Below are positions 16,814 through 26,899 of a DNA stretch of 59,928 bases, in pieces. A program made the translations under genes and the position numbers. Source of the DNA: Lentisphaerales bacterium (lineage in GTDB: Bacteria; Verrucomicrobiota; Lentisphaeria; Lentisphaerales; Lentisphaeraceae); assembly GCA_022446985.1 (NCBI GenBank), contig JAKVBD010000026.1:1-59928 (forward strand), in the 5' to 3' direction. Positions within the stretch are counted from its first letter, which is position 1, and each line of letters starts with the position of its first letter. Under the pieces are notes generated by a model, which had not been told where the DNA came from, ran no database searches, and saw nothing but the letters and a program-made list of their open reading frames with translations.

Positions 16814-18744
16814 TGGATTCTGCCGAAGAGTCATTAAGAATTTTTGAAAGTCTCAGTACTGATTTATCAGATATTTACGAGATGGCGGTACAACGAGAAG
16901 ATTTACTGAGTGAAGATTTTGGCGAAGGTTTGTATTCAGAAATTCGCAATTTGGGTGAGCGTTACGGAGAGCCATTGTTAATCGGCAAAGGGGGAATGAA
17001 GCAGATTTTCAAGGTTGAAGACAAAACTACTGGTCGCTTTGTCGCTATGGCCTATGTTCGGAAAGATGGCGAACAGGCGAATCAACGTTTTCTGAGAGAA
17101 GCGAGATTGACGGCGACACTTGAGCACCCGAACATTATGCCGGTGTATGACATAGGCATAGATTCCAATAGTAAACCATTTTTTACCATGAAGTTGACGG
17201 GCGATAAAAGCTTGCAGACACTTTTGCAAGAACGTCAGGAATGTAATTGGCCTCTGGTTCAGAAACTAAATCTCTTTTTAAGTATATGTGAAGGGGTTTC
17301 ATATGCTCATTCCCGCCATCTTTTACACCTTGATATAAAACCGGGAAATATCTTAGTCGGCGAGTTCGGTGAAGTGCTGGTTTGTGATTGGGGGCTTGGA
17401 AAAATTCTCTTTGATGAAGAGGAGGAAGGTGAGTATATCGATCCTTCATTTTTTAATGAGATGACAATGGACGGTGTCGTTAAGGGAACACCGGGTTATA
17501 TGGCTCCAGAACAGGTGAATAGGAAGTTGGGGGAGCGCGATCAGCGGACTGATATATATGCACTAGGGGGAATTCTTTATGCTTTATTGTCAGGTGAAGC
17601 GCCGATTAAGGGAGACACTGTAGAAGACATTTTTGGTAAAACGACTTCAGGTCAGGTCGTGCCATTAAAAAATATTTCTGGTGCCAAAGTACCTTTGACT
17701 TTGGATGCCGTAGTGATGAAAGCTCTTGCGTTAAATTCGGCAGAGCGCTACCGAACAGTTGAAACGCTGATTCACGATATAGAGTCTTTTCTGGGTGGTT
17801 TTTCGACTGTTGCCGAAAATGCCGGTTTCTTGAAGAATAGTTATTTGCTTATGAAGCGGCATAAAACATCAACTTTCTTTATAGGAATTATAGTCTTACT
17901 CAGTTCAGTTTTTGTGGCCAAGCTTCAGAAAAGTGAAATTCAGGCTCGTGAGCTTTTGGCATTGTATCAAGCAGAAAAAAAGCAAACAGAGATGATAGGG
18001 AAGAGTGCTTCTCCGCACTTGGCGACACAGGCTTTGGGAGCTTTGTATGCTTACGAATTTGATCGTAGCCTTGAGTTTGCTGAGAAGGCAATTCTACGTG
18101 ATCCAGAAAATAAAAGTGCCTGGACCGCAAAGGCACGGGTGCACTTTTACAGACAGGAATTTCGGGCTGCATGAAATGCTTTAGAAAACGCGGAGATGAG
18201 GCCGACTAACAGGGCATTCGGTAAAATCATAAAGTCCGTGATAAGTCTAAAAAATGACCATACCCGACTCACTCCCAGTGAGTCGATTGCAGTTCTTCAT
18301 AAGATCCCAACTCAAACTCAAAAGCGAATATTTTTTAGAAATGAAGTCGAGAATTATCAAAGTATAGATGATCATATGAAGATCATTTATGCGATGTTAT
18401 TTGTGAATAATCCGTATGTCACGAAAGTGAAGTTTAATTTTTATAAGGAAGATGGTAAAAATTGCTTAGACTTAAGTGGGAACCAAGAGATAGAACAGGT
18501 CGGTTGTATTCGGCAAATGCCCTTACACAAGCTGAATGTTGAAGGGGTCAGTCTCAAGTATAATGAAACGGCTCAAATGCGCGGTATGCCATTAGAAGAA
18601 TTAAATATTGCTGGAACAAAAATTGATAAGTTTGGCTTTTTGGATGCGATCCCTAATTTGCGAAAATTGACAGTTTCTAAAGGAGTTATAAAGCCTGCAG
18701 TTTTGAAAGGTTTGCAACAAAGAATGCAGGTTACAGAAAAATAA
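16813..18744 (+). pseudogene. Membrane Ser/Thr protein kinase with in-frame TGA
   Basis: The frame is continuous from ATG 16813 to 18744 except for a TGA at 18172-18174. Residues 1-453 hold a Hanks-type kinase: glycine loop 'IGKGGMKQIFKV' (57-68), catalytic 'HLDIKPGN' (D174), 'DWG' (D192), 'GTPGYMAPEQ', and a transmembrane helix at about 355-370, then a TPR-like segment. The beta-3 lysine position reads VAMA (A80), so the usual ATP-anchoring Lys is missing. After TGA the frame continues with 'NALENAEMRPTNRAFGKII' and a leucine-rich-like end. TGA would fit Trp (TGG) or Arg (CGA). The truncated product would still contain the kinase domain and membrane helix, so partial function is possible. 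A decayed relative lies at 34059-35031. Confidence 0.8.
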
Positions 18745-21681
18745 TCAGCAAGACACTGTAAGCCAACGGTTGATCTCTTCTGCGAGCTTCTCTTTAGAAA
18801 TGGGCTTGGCTAAAAAGCCTTTCATTCCGGCCCGTTCACACATCTCGCGATCTTCAGCAGAACAATTGGCAGTCAGGGCAACTATCGGAACATCGAAGTT
18901 GGGGATCTGTTCTCGAACTACATTCGCTACTTCTAGTCCTCCTATATGGGGCATCTCAAGATCCATAAGGATAAGATCCAGTTTTTCCCACTCACAGACC
19001 AGCGTACTTAAAGCTTTACGGCCATCTTCAGCTGTAGAGACTTGCAAGCCGAGTTTTTCGAGCATTTTTTTCATGATCAGGCTATTGGCCTGGTTATCTT
19101 CACAGAGAAGTATTTTTTTACTGTAGAAGTCACTTTTCTTAATGGAGCTTTGTTTTTGTGGATGGTGGCCAGGAATGAGTGGGACTTTGAGGATAAAGTT
19201 GGAACCTTCGCCTTCTGTACTGATGACGTTTATTGAGCCGGCCATCATACTGATGAGACTACGGCAGATTGACAGGCCTAGTCCAGCTCCACTAACACCT
19301 CTGGTAGAAGACATATCCAGCTGCTCAAAGTGGTTGAAGATTTTTTTGATTTGGTGTTCCGGTATACCAATTCCCGTATCTATCACTTCGATTTTTATAG
19401 TTTCATTGAAGTCTTCAGTGACATTTATGGTAATGTTCCCCTTATCTGTGAATTTTAGGGCATTACTCAATAGGTTTAAAAGTATTTGTTTGAGTCGGAC
19501 TGGATCGCCCTGAACATACTCTCGTAGATTTTCAGAAATAAAGGTCTTGACTTGCAGGCCTTTGACGGTCGCAGCACTTTCGATGATTTTAACAGAATCT
19601 TCTATAAGAGTGCGGAGGTTGAAGTCAATTATTTCTATAGTGATTTCACCACTTTCAAGGCTAGAATACTCTAAGACTTCATCGATGATTTCCATGAGAC
19701 TTTTGGCCGAAACATCAATAACTCTCAGGTATTGTTCTAGTTCATCCGGTCGGCATTCTTTAGCTAATTGCACAGCTCCGAGAACACCATTCATCGGAGT
19801 GCGGATTTCATGACTTATATTTGTTAAGAAAGAGTCTTTTGCTTGAGCAGCTTGTCGAGAGACAATTTTTTGCTTGACCAGTTCAGAGTTCTTTTTATTC
19901 AGTCTGTTATTCATTTCTTCGAATTCATCAGCTTTTAGGTTTGAGTTGATGGACTGGTAGATAGTCGTTGTTAGAAGGATAGATAAGAAGAGACCAAGTA
20001 AGATATGTGTGCCCCATTCTTTTTGTTTTAATATTGCCAGTTTTTCATTCGTAGGAGATGCTGTCAGGCTCCAGCTTAAGTTATAAAGATAGCTTTCGAT
20101 GGATTCTTCATATTCAAGACTATTATCATCGCTAGTTTGATAAGCGGTCTTGTTATCAATGATCATTTTGAAGTTGAAGTCTTGTATATATTTCGCTAAA
20201 AAATCATTCATTAACTTATCGAAAAGACAAACCACTAACAATGAACCGGTAATTTCCCCTTTATCATTTAGAGAAGGAGTGTGGATGAGGATTCTAGTAG
20301 CTTTGTCTTTAAAAATAAAAGGAGAAGAGATGGTTGGCTTAGTAGAGTTTTTCAGACGCTCAAAGTAGTGCTTTTGGGCAACAGCAGTCTGTGCTTCAAA
20401 ATTGTTTGTAGAATTGTCATGGTTTACCTGATTGGTGAAAAGAACCTTCCCATTTGCATCTCTATAATCCAGAGATTCTAACATTGGTATATGGCTTAAG
20501 TAAGCATTGCTGTCAGCCGACCATAAATTATTGTTGGCTTGTTTTTGTCTTGACTGTCTGTCAGCAAGTCTCTCTAAGGCCTGGATTGTTGATGTTAATT
20601 GGCTTTTAAAAACCATTGTAGCATTCTGTAGTTCATTTAAGACTAGAATTGAGGTTTTTTCTTTGTCCTTAAGAGAATGAGAGCCGGCTATAACAATAGT
20701 GGCAATTATTGATAAGCAGAAAGTCAGTAAGGCTAACCATTGAGCTTTAAGACTACTGGAGTAATGCTCCTTTGTTTCAGTAGAATCTTTGCTGTTAAAT
20801 ATCTGCAGTTTAAATAAAACAAATGTGATGGTAATGATACCTATGTAGCATTGCATGAGTAATAGAGAGTCATTTACAGAGTGACTTTGGAAAGGTCCTT
20901 TGCCGTTTGCTGTACCCAGAGTGGCCAAGATTGCCATAAGGTTAATCGCGAAGAGGGTTTTTAGGAGATTGAAGCGGAAGGTAATCCAAATGAAAATGGG
21001 TAGGATAATAAAATAGAAACGAGACAGTAAAGAATTCGGATCATGCTGGCTAAATATAATGATGGAAATGATAGACACGCTGATAAGAGTCAGAATGTAC
21101 TCCAGTTGATTCTCCTTTGAGGTTTTGTGATCTAAAGACAAAGAAAGAAGAAAAGTACCTACAGTGAGAATGCCAATAAAGTCCCCCAGCCACCAGGTCA
21201 GTAAGATAGTGTTAAATAAAGAAGAGCTGATCATCTCACTTTGCCACAAAACGAAAGATGCAAAGAAGGCACAACCGAAGCACGCTGCCATGCTAATTGC
21301 CAGGTATACCAAAAATGTACTGGGACTTTTAAGTGGCTTTTTATGTTCCATTGCTAATTTAAAAAATGTAAAGGCAATAAATGCTTCAAGTGTGTTGCCA
21401 ATTCCGATAAAAAAAGAAGTTGTTACTGTTGAGAGGGAAAGAGGGGTGTGACTGCTAAAAGTCAAAAGATTGGCAATGAAGGCGCCAGCAAAAATGGCAG
21501 GGCAATATTGTTTCCCCAAGAGGAATATGAGCGTGATCGCGAGTCCGGAAGGAGGCCAGATAGGGGATGCGTTGCTGTCTTGAAAAGCAAGTGTAAGGCT
21601 AAGCTGGGCAACAAGAGCATAGACTATAGCAAATATGCAGCCGGTAACGAATGGCTTTTTCTTAAATGTCTCGAGTTCCAT
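18745..21681 (-). CDS. MASE1-type hybrid sensor histidine kinase
   Basis: A 978-residue membrane sensor. Residues 1-300 form a MASE1-like multi-pass domain ('SPIWPPSGLAITLIFLLG' is the family mark); a helix near 315-333 and another near 558-575 flank a large extracytoplasmic sensor region (about 335-555). Then come HisKA with phospho-acceptor H624 ('NISHEIRTPMNGVLG'), an HATPase domain (N box 'LLNLLSNALKFTD', 'DTGIGIP', 'GAGLGLSI') and a receiver domain at about 855-975 with D907 ('LILMDLEMPHIGG'). Phosphate would pass from H624 to D907 and possibly onward to a separate phosphotransfer protein. Its end abuts the kinase end at 18744 (convergent). The ligand is unknown. Confidence 0.93.
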   Translation of the reverse strand: MELETFKKKPFVTGCIFAIVYALVAQLSLTLAFQDSNASPIWPPSGLAITLIFLLGKQYCPAIFAGAFIANLLTFSSHTPLSLSTVTTSFFIGIGNTLEAFIAFTFFKLAMEHKKPLKSPSTFLVYLAISMAACFGCAFFASFVLWQSEMISSSLFNTILLTWWLGDFIGILTVGTFLLSLSLDHKTSKENQLEYILTLISVSIISIIIFSQHDPNSLLSRFYFIILPIFIWITFRFNLLKTLFAINLMAILATLGTANGKGPFQSHSVNDSLLLMQCYIGIITITFVLFKLQIFNSKDSTETKEHYSSSLKAQWLALLTFCLSIIATIVIAGSHSLKDKEKTSILVLNELQNATMVFKSQLTSTIQALERLADRQSRQKQANNNLWSADSNAYLSHIPMLESLDYRDANGKVLFTNQVNHDNSTNNFEAQTAVAQKHYFERLKNSTKPTISSPFIFKDKATRILIHTPSLNDKGEITGSLLVVCLFDKLMNDFLAKYIQDFNFKMIIDNKTAYQTSDDNSLEYEESIESYLYNLSWSLTASPTNEKLAILKQKEWGTHILLGLFLSILLTTTIYQSINSNLKADEFEEMNNRLNKKNSELVKQKIVSRQAAQAKDSFLTNISHEIRTPMNGVLGAVQLAKECRPDELEQYLRVIDVSAKSLMEIIDEVLEYSSLESGEITIEIIDFNLRTLIEDSVKIIESAATVKGLQVKTFISENLREYVQGDPVRLKQILLNLLSNALKFTDKGNITINVTEDFNETIKIEVIDTGIGIPEHQIKKIFNHFEQLDMSSTRGVSGAGLGLSICRSLISMMAGSINVISTEGEGSNFILKVPLIPGHHPQKQSSIKKSDFYSKKILLCEDNQANSLIMKKMLEKLGLQVSTAEDGRKALSTLVCEWEKLDLILMDLEMPHIGGLEVANVVREQIPNFDVPIVALTANCSAEDREMCERAGMKGFLAKPISKEKLAEEINRWLTVSC

Positions 21682-21860
21682 GACCTTCCCGTATTCCCAA
21701 AGATAGAAGTAAATTCTAACTAAAAAGCAGTACTAAATCCATACCACGATTTAATAATATGTTTGGTAATGGATGGTGAAAGCAAAAAATAGAAGAGATA
21801 TGAGACACTTTTCCGGGTAGCTAAAACAAATATGAGCAAAGCCGCTCGTAAAGATTTGGT

Positions 21861-21895
21861 TTAGTTAAAGAACTTTAAGCTCATTGGTTTTTCAA
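21861..21895 (-). pseudogene. 3' fragment of the lactonase gene, cut off by the IS element
   Basis: Removing the IS element and one TTCAA copy joins the lactonase frame to this fragment and gives the ending LEKPMSLKFFN followed by TAA (21863-21861). A 'P-x-x-x-x-F' ending is usual for 6-phosphogluconolactonase-like beta-propellers. This is the original gene end; the present in-frame ending of the main fragment is read from the IS inverted repeat. Confidence 0.8.
21891..21895. repeat. Target site duplication, left copy (TTCAA)
   Basis: TTCAA at 21891-21895 is repeated directly at 23674-23678, immediately outside the two ends of the IS1380-like element. A 4-6 base duplication is usual for this family. 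Confidence 0.85.
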
Positions 21896-23673
21896 CCTAT
21901 AAAAATCAGTTAAAACCCATAATAGATCATAACATACTGTGGACCAGACAATTACAGTAAATGAGAAATTCACCTTTTGGGTGAGTGAAAAAGGTGCGAT
22001 ATTTGTCAGTGAAAAACGAATCCTAAAAGAGTCCATATGACAAGTATCACACCCACCTCAAAATCGGGTCTTCCTGCGAAAATACAAACCGCGCCAGTAA
22101 AAGTTCAAGCCTCTTGCGGCGTAACACAAGTGCAATGGGATAATGACCAAGCATGTACTCCTATTGGCCAACTGGTCTTTTTTACACAGTTTTTGGAATG
22201 CAGTGGCTTGCTCGAAAACTGGCTTTTAGAAGCACCACTCTTTTACAAGAGCAATAACGCTCCTCAACCTCGAGATATCTTGTGCACAATGATGTTGTCC
22301 ATCCTTGCAGGGCATAATCGCTTTTGTAATATGGAGCAGATTTATGGTGATACAGTGAGTGCCCAAGTGCTTAAATTAAAGAAAATTTACAGTGATGACT
22401 CAACTCGTCGCGGTATTAAAAGAATGGATGAAAAAGCAGCACTAAAGTGGTTAGAGGATAATCAGCGTTATTGTTGGGGGCCCATGCTTACTCGTTCCTG
22501 GATTCTTGATATCGACAGTACAGTCAAGCCAGTGTTCGGCAGACAGCAAGAAGGTGCCGCGATTGGTTACAATCCCGTTCGACCAGGTCGGCCAAGTTAC
22601 AGTTATCACAGTTATTTTATCGCCAATACGCGAATATCTTTAGGCGTTGAGGTTCGTCCGGGCAATGAGCATGCGGGAAGTTTTGCCTTGCCTCGTTTGT
22701 TTCAATTCATTGATCAGCTGGATGCTTCACAACTGCCTTATTTAATTCGAGGTGACGTATCATACGGAAGTGATGCAATGATGAAAGCCTGTGAAGAACG
22801 CTCCTTGAAGTACCTTTTTAAGCTGAAAATGAGTGCCAAAATAAAAGAGTTAATACAATGTTCCCAGAGCTCAGACACTCTATGGGAAGATGCCGGGCAA
22901 GGCTGGAAAGGCTATAAAACGAAAATTCGTCTCAGCACCTGGGAAGAAGAACGTGCAGTTGTTATTCAGCGACGACAAAGAAAAGCCAAGGCATCGATAA
23001 ACAAGAAAAAGAACATTAGTGATCAAGAAAAAGAGCAATTCCTCTTTCCTGAAATCATGGAAGAAAGTCTACAGGAATGGGAATATTCAGTACTCGTAAC
23101 CAATCTAAATGACAGTGTAAAAGCTATCGCTCAGCATTACAGAGACAGGGGGGACTGTGAGAATAATTACGATGAATACAAGAATCAATGGGGATGGGGA
23201 GGCTATGTGACAAAAGACTTGAGGACTACCAGAATTATGGCAGCGATGGTGGCTTTGGTAGCCAATTGGTGGAATATTTACACGCGCTTAGCAATACCGA
23301 CCAAGCACGCCGAAGCCATTACCAGCCGACCTTGGTTATTGGAGGCTGTCGGCAGATTAATTCTCACTGGAGGGCAACGCTTAATACGTTTGTCTACCAA
23401 TAACAGCGATGCTCAAAAAATTGTAGAAGTAACTCAGAAAATAGCAAAATTCCTCTCAAGTTTAACTGCGGAGCAATTAGATCCTAAACTCAGGTGGGCT
23501 GCGATCATTAAGCGTGCGTTTATCTTTTTTGAATTAAAAGAGCAGGCACAAATGATTCCGAAAATAGAATAAAGTAATTTCTCAGGGAATTTTGGGGCAA
23601 TATTCAACAATTTTAACCGCCTTAAATGATGGCGAAATTCTGCTGTGCATGGATTTTAACTGCGGAATTTAGG
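21896..23673 (+). mobile_element. IS1380-family insertion sequence, complete (1778 bp)
   Basis: The element contains one transposase gene and is bounded by imperfect 25-base inverted repeats: left CCTATAAAAATCAGTTAAAA... (21896-21920) and right ending ...TTTTAACTGCGGAATTTAGG (23649-23673, inverted). The two ends agree at 18 of 25 positions by my count, including an uninterrupted CAGTTAAAA. A direct TTCAA duplication flanks it. The ends, the target duplication and the intact transposase suggest a recent insertion; the host gene was probably already decaying. Confidence 0.88.
22037..23572 (+). CDS. IS1380-family DDE transposase
   Basis: A 511-residue transposase of the DDE_Tnp_1 / IS1380 type. 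Acidic catalytic residues are visible in 'SWILDIDSTVKPVFGRQQEG' (first Asp), 'LPYLIRGDVSYGSD' (second Asp) and the C-terminal signature region 'HYRDRGDCENNYDEYKNQWG' with the catalytic Glu, followed by 'WGGYVTKDLRTTRIMA'. The length fits full-size family members, and no stop or shift is seen, so the element may still be active. Start ATG 22037 lies 141 bases inside the left inverted repeat. It catalyses cut-and-paste movement of the element. Confidence 0.93.
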   Translation: MTSITPTSKSGLPAKIQTAPVKVQASCGVTQVQWDNDQACTPIGQLVFFTQFLECSGLLENWLLEAPLFYKSNNAPQPRDILCTMMLSILAGHNRFCNMEQIYGDTVSAQVLKLKKIYSDDSTRRGIKRMDEKAALKWLEDNQRYCWGPMLTRSWILDIDSTVKPVFGRQQEGAAIGYNPVRPGRPSYSYHSYFIANTRISLGVEVRPGNEHAGSFALPRLFQFIDQLDASQLPYLIRGDVSYGSDAMMKACEERSLKYLFKLKMSAKIKELIQCSQSSDTLWEDAGQGWKGYKTKIRLSTWEEERAVVIQRRQRKAKASINKKKNISDQEKEQFLFPEIMEESLQEWEYSVLVTNLNDSVKAIAQHYRDRGDCENNYDEYKNQWGWGGYVTKDLRTTRIMAAMVALVANWWNIYTRLAIPTKHAEAITSRPWLLEAVGRLILTGGQRLIRLSTNNSDAQKIVEVTQKIAKFLSSLTAEQLDPKLRWAAIIKRAFIFFELKEQAQMIPKIE

Positions 23674-23678
23674 TTCAA
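23674..23678. repeat. Target site duplication, right copy (TTCAA)
   Basis: Direct repeat of 21891-21895, immediately outside the right inverted repeat of the IS1380-like element. Confidence 0.85.
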
Positions 23679-24733
23679 GTTTTAGGGCATAGCCAGTGTA
23701 GTTCAACTCGCCGTTTTTGGAGTTGATTTTGAAAGACTGGATGTCGTTTGAACGCTCATTTGCGACGAGAAGAAATTTGCTATCTGGGCTTAGAGCAAAG
23801 TTTCTTGGCCAGTTCCCTCTAGTTGATTCGTGACCGATTAGAGTAAGTACTCCATTATTTGGGTTTATGTCGTAGACTACGATACTGTTGTTTCCGCGAT
23901 TTGAGGCATAGAGGAACTTGCCACTTGGATGAATATGGATGTCGGCACATTGATTGGCTTTTTTCCAGTTGTCCGGCAGGGTTGATAAAGTTTGTTTAAT
24001 TTTCAGTTGACCTTTGCCCATGTAGTGAAACATGGAGACGGTAGAACTCAGTTCATTGATAACATAGGCGAATTTTTTATTTGGGTGAAAAGAAAAGTTT
24101 CTTGGGCCAGAACCTTTTGGAACTTCAGCAAATAGTGGTTGATTTGGCATTAGGCTTGCATAATTTTCGTCAAATCTGTAAATGACGATTTTGTCCAGTC
24201 CGAGGTCAGCGACAAATACATATTTGCCATCTGGACTCGTATAAACATTGTGAGAATGCGGCCCCATTTGTCTATCAGGCGCTTCTGACGCTCCAAGTTG
24301 CTTATGCTCGTGGTTTCTTGGTTCACCACTTAGTTGTCCTTATTCATCTAAAGATATGACGGGAGTTTCACCGCTACCGTAATTGGCAACAACAAGGGCT
24401 TTGTTTGTCTTGGATGTCTCAATGTGGTATGCGCCTTTACCTGTGGAGGCAGCTTCATTCAAGAAGCTCAGGCTCATATCGTGCTCTATTTTGTAAGCAC
24501 GGATTTTATGGCCACCAGCTACAGTGTAAAGTATTCTTTATCTTTACTGAATGTGAGGAAGCCAGGGGCGTTCACGTCATCCTGCTGATATATTATCGAA
24601 AGCAAACCACTTTTTTATCTAATTAAATGGGGTAGATGCCACTGCTACTGCCTGTTCCGACAAAAATGTTATGTGTAGAGGAAGAACAACCGAAATCGAG
24701 TAGTGCCAGCATAAAAAGGCTAAGCAACTTCAT
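23674..24733 (-). pseudogene. 6-phosphogluconolactonase-like lipoprotein, decayed and IS-interrupted
   Basis: The gene began at ATG 24733 with a lipoprotein leader (lipobox DFGC) and 'NIFVGTGSSSGIYP'. It is a beta-propeller lactonase of the Pgl/LactB type: 'HSHNVYTSPDGKYVFVADLG', 'PRNFSFHPNKKFAYVINE', 'HIHPSGKFLYASNRGNNSI', 'GNWPRNFALSPDSKFLLVAN'. Damage: TAA at 24625-24623, a one-base loss in an A run near 24612, a shift near 24528, TAA at 24342-24340 (both stops sit where Gln would fit), and the IS1380 element that splits off the last codons. The longest surviving open stretch (ATG 24267 on) ends with four residues and a stop read from the IS. It cannot give a working enzyme. Confidence 0.85.
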
Positions 24734-24861
24734 TTTGATGCCTTTTAATCATATTGAATTAATTATTTGAAAATAAATGTACAAATAAATCTCTATAAGC
24801 GGTAGCAGTTATTTAAAATTTCGCAATAATAGGCTTGGTAACTTAATTTCGGCAAATAAAA

Positions 24862-25254
24862 ATGACTGACGAAGAAATTCAAAAAGAATACGAAGCCTTT
24901 TTACAGGATGTTTTAAATAGTGAGAAAGTTTGGCTTTTGCAAAATGCAGAAGGCATGGCTTGTCAAAGTTCTGTTGAGTATGAAGGTGCGATGTGTGTCC
25001 TTTTTTGGTCAGATTGTACTCTTGCCGAAGCTGAAAGAGAAGAGGACTTTAACGACCTTGAAACAGAGTCGTTGGACTTGTTTGAATTTATGTTTCTGTG
25101 GCTGCCGAATATGGCTCAGGAAGGCGTGATCTGCGGCTTGAACTGGTTCTCTAGCGATGGTGGACTTGAAGTTGAGCCATTTGACCTCTTAGAGCATTTA
25201 AAGCTTATTCTTCCAGAGGAGACCGCAGCCGGCTATCAAGCGAGGCTGGACTAG
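24862..25254 (+). CDS. DUF2750 family protein
   Basis: A 130-residue soluble acidic protein resembling DUF2750: 'SEKVWLLQNAEGMACQSSVE', 'VLFWSDCTLAEAE', and a C-terminal 'LEVEPFDLLEHLKLIL'. Members are short, single-domain and of unknown function, often annotated near immunity-like proteins. It starts at ATG 24862, 128 bases from the divergent lactonase pseudogene, and its stop overlaps the convergent methyltransferase end by four bases. Confidence 0.75.
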   Translation: MTDEEIQKEYEAFLQDVLNSEKVWLLQNAEGMACQSSVEYEGAMCVLFWSDCTLAEAEREEDFNDLETESLDLFEFMFLWLPNMAQEGVICGLNWFSSDGGLEVEPFDLLEHLKLILPEETAAGYQARLD

Positions 25255-25895
25255 ATCTTTTTATAAAGACTTGCCTTGAGTAATCCATTCAACAATTTTT
25301 GACTGTGCTGGCAATGCATATGCCTATGGAACCATGCATCGAACTCTGGTAGCTTGCGGACATTTAAATTACAGCTGACTCGAAAAAACAGGTACAGGAA
25401 ACGGATGAGCAGGCTTCTAGAACTTGAGTTTGATTCATTGTAGAAGTCGACCATTGACCACAGACCATTCGGTGCCAGCATATTTCGTAGTTTGAGAGCA
25501 AGCAATTCAAAATCCTTTTGTTGAAAACAATCCATAAAATAATGAGTTATGATTAGTTCATATGTTTGATCTGGCAAATCAGATGCCGGGGCGCATATGA
25601 AGTTAATTTTTGGTAATAACTGAGGAATTTCTTTGATGACTTTGGAGCGCGCCTGTGAAATCATTTTAGGCGAAATATCTAAGTATGTTAAGGATTCGAA
25701 GTCAATTTGAGAGGCTAAATCTACAAGGAATTTTCCGGTTCCTCCGCCTAAGATGAGGATGTTCTTCACTTGTTTAGGAAAATGTTTTAGCTGCTTTTTT
25801 TGAGAAGCATGTAACTTTCCTAAGAAGCAAACGGTCCCTAGAAGATCATACACAGGGGCCAGGAAAGAGAAGTTTATGGTTTGGTTTTTGTGCAC
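25251..25895 (-). CDS. Class I SAM-dependent methyltransferase
   Basis: A 214-residue protein with a UbiE-like start ('NFSFLAPVYDLLGTVCFLGK'), SAM motif I 'ILILGGGTGKFLVDLASQ', 'LTYLDISPKMISQARSK' (acidic end of strand 2 and the D-I-S-P-x-M-x-x-x-A pattern), and 'YELIITHYFMDCF' as motif post-I. The C-terminal part is helical and shorter than in quinone methyltransferases. Cytosolic; the substrate is unknown. Convergent and overlapping by four bases with the DUF2750 gene. Confidence 0.85.
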   Translation of the reverse strand: MHKNQTINFSFLAPVYDLLGTVCFLGKLHASQKKQLKHFPKQVKNILILGGGTGKFLVDLASQIDFESLTYLDISPKMISQARSKVIKEIPQLLPKINFICAPASDLPDQTYELIITHYFMDCFQQKDFELLALKLRNMLAPNGLWSMVDFYNESNSSSRSLLIRFLYLFFRVSCNLNVRKLPEFDAWFHRHMHCQHSQKLLNGLLKASLYKKI

Positions 25896-25995
25896 TTTTA
25901 TAAAAAAATCTGTCGGAGATTGTCAAAAAATTTGGTCTCTACAGTATCACACATATATCTTAATGCAGTGTGTGGTTTAACTAAGAGATGAAACT

Positions 25996-26877
25996 ATGAA
26001 GAAATCACTGGCTTATATCGTTATAGGGTTTTCGCTGACATTCAGCCTTTTTGGGCAGACTCCAAAAGTGGATGGCAACGGTGTGGTGACTAACATAAAA
26101 GACTTTGCGAAGAAGGCAGAAATAGACTTTTCGGGAATGAAGGTCAAGGATATTAAGAATTTCAAATACCTTAAAAATGTCAAGGTTCTAAACCTCTTTG
26201 GCAATAAAGAGATCAAAGATTATTCGCCGCTTAGGTACTTAAAGAATGTCGAAGAACTCACTCTCGAAGACACAAATATTTCAGACTCATCACCACTTAA
26301 GTACTTAAAGAAGTTGACCGTTCTTAATCTCAAAGGCTGTACTGGATTAAAAGAATTGAAAGGAATCAAAAGCCTTAGAAGCCTTAAGACTTTAAATATC
26401 GATAGTGTTGAGGTTACCAATCTGGCTGATCTTAAAGGTTTGAAAGGAGTTAAAGATTTGAATGTCTCGGGAGTGCCTCTCAAAAATTTTAATGATATGA
26501 AGCTTTTCCCTTATGTCGAAAGGCTGGATGCGTCTTTTTCAGAAGCTAAAGACTTGTCGCCTTTAGCGAAGATGCCTAATCTAAAGCGGCTTGATTTGTC
26601 AGATGGCGAAGTTACAGACTTAAAAGGTTTGGCAGGAATGACCAAGCTGGAAGTTCTTTATCTAAATAGTATTCAAGCCGAAGATTACTCTGTTCTAAGT
26701 ACTTTGACGGGTTTAAAGAACTTTACCTGCCTTGCTTCCAATATGAAAGATTTAAAGCCCTTGGATAATCTGAAGAGTTTAATGAGAGTTGATGTTGAAG
26801 GCTCAGAGGTGCCTTTATCCGAAGTGAAGCGCTTAAAAATCGTTTTCGCGGGAGACATAAATATCAATTACGATTAA
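25996..26877 (+). CDS. Exported leucine-rich repeat protein
   Basis: A 293-residue protein with a signal peptide (about 1-20, SLFGQ) followed by roughly ten internalin-like leucine-rich repeats of about 22 residues: 'LKNVKVLNLFGNKEIKDYSP', 'LKKLTVLNLKGCTGL', 'MPNLKRLDLSDGEVTDLKGL', 'MTKLEVLYLNSIQAEDYSVL'. Such repeats form a curved solenoid for binding a protein or glycan partner. No anchor or catalytic domain is seen, so it is probably periplasmic or released. It ends at a shared bidirectional terminator. Confidence 0.88.
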   Translation: MKKSLAYIVIGFSLTFSLFGQTPKVDGNGVVTNIKDFAKKAEIDFSGMKVKDIKNFKYLKNVKVLNLFGNKEIKDYSPLRYLKNVEELTLEDTNISDSSPLKYLKKLTVLNLKGCTGLKELKGIKSLRSLKTLNIDSVEVTNLADLKGLKGVKDLNVSGVPLKNFNDMKLFPYVERLDASFSEAKDLSPLAKMPNLKRLDLSDGEVTDLKGLAGMTKLEVLYLNSIQAEDYSVLSTLTGLKNFTCLASNMKDLKPLDNLKSLMRVDVEGSEVPLSEVKRLKIVFAGDININYD

Positions 26878-26899
26878 CAATTCTTTTTTGTGTGTTGTA

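Noticed and set aside
18172..18174. Selenocysteine at the kinase TGA
   Set aside because: No Cys-like catalytic position is expected there, and I see no convincing hairpin directly after it; other broken genes have TAA and TAG as well.
18196..18744. Separate small gene after the kinase
   Set aside because: It is in the same frame as the kinase and only a single TGA separates them; the sequence is the natural tail of the kinase, like that at 34.8 kb.
23656..23673. Native C-terminus of the lactonase (PKFRS)
   Set aside because: These codons lie within the right inverted repeat of the IS element; the real end is at 21861-21895.
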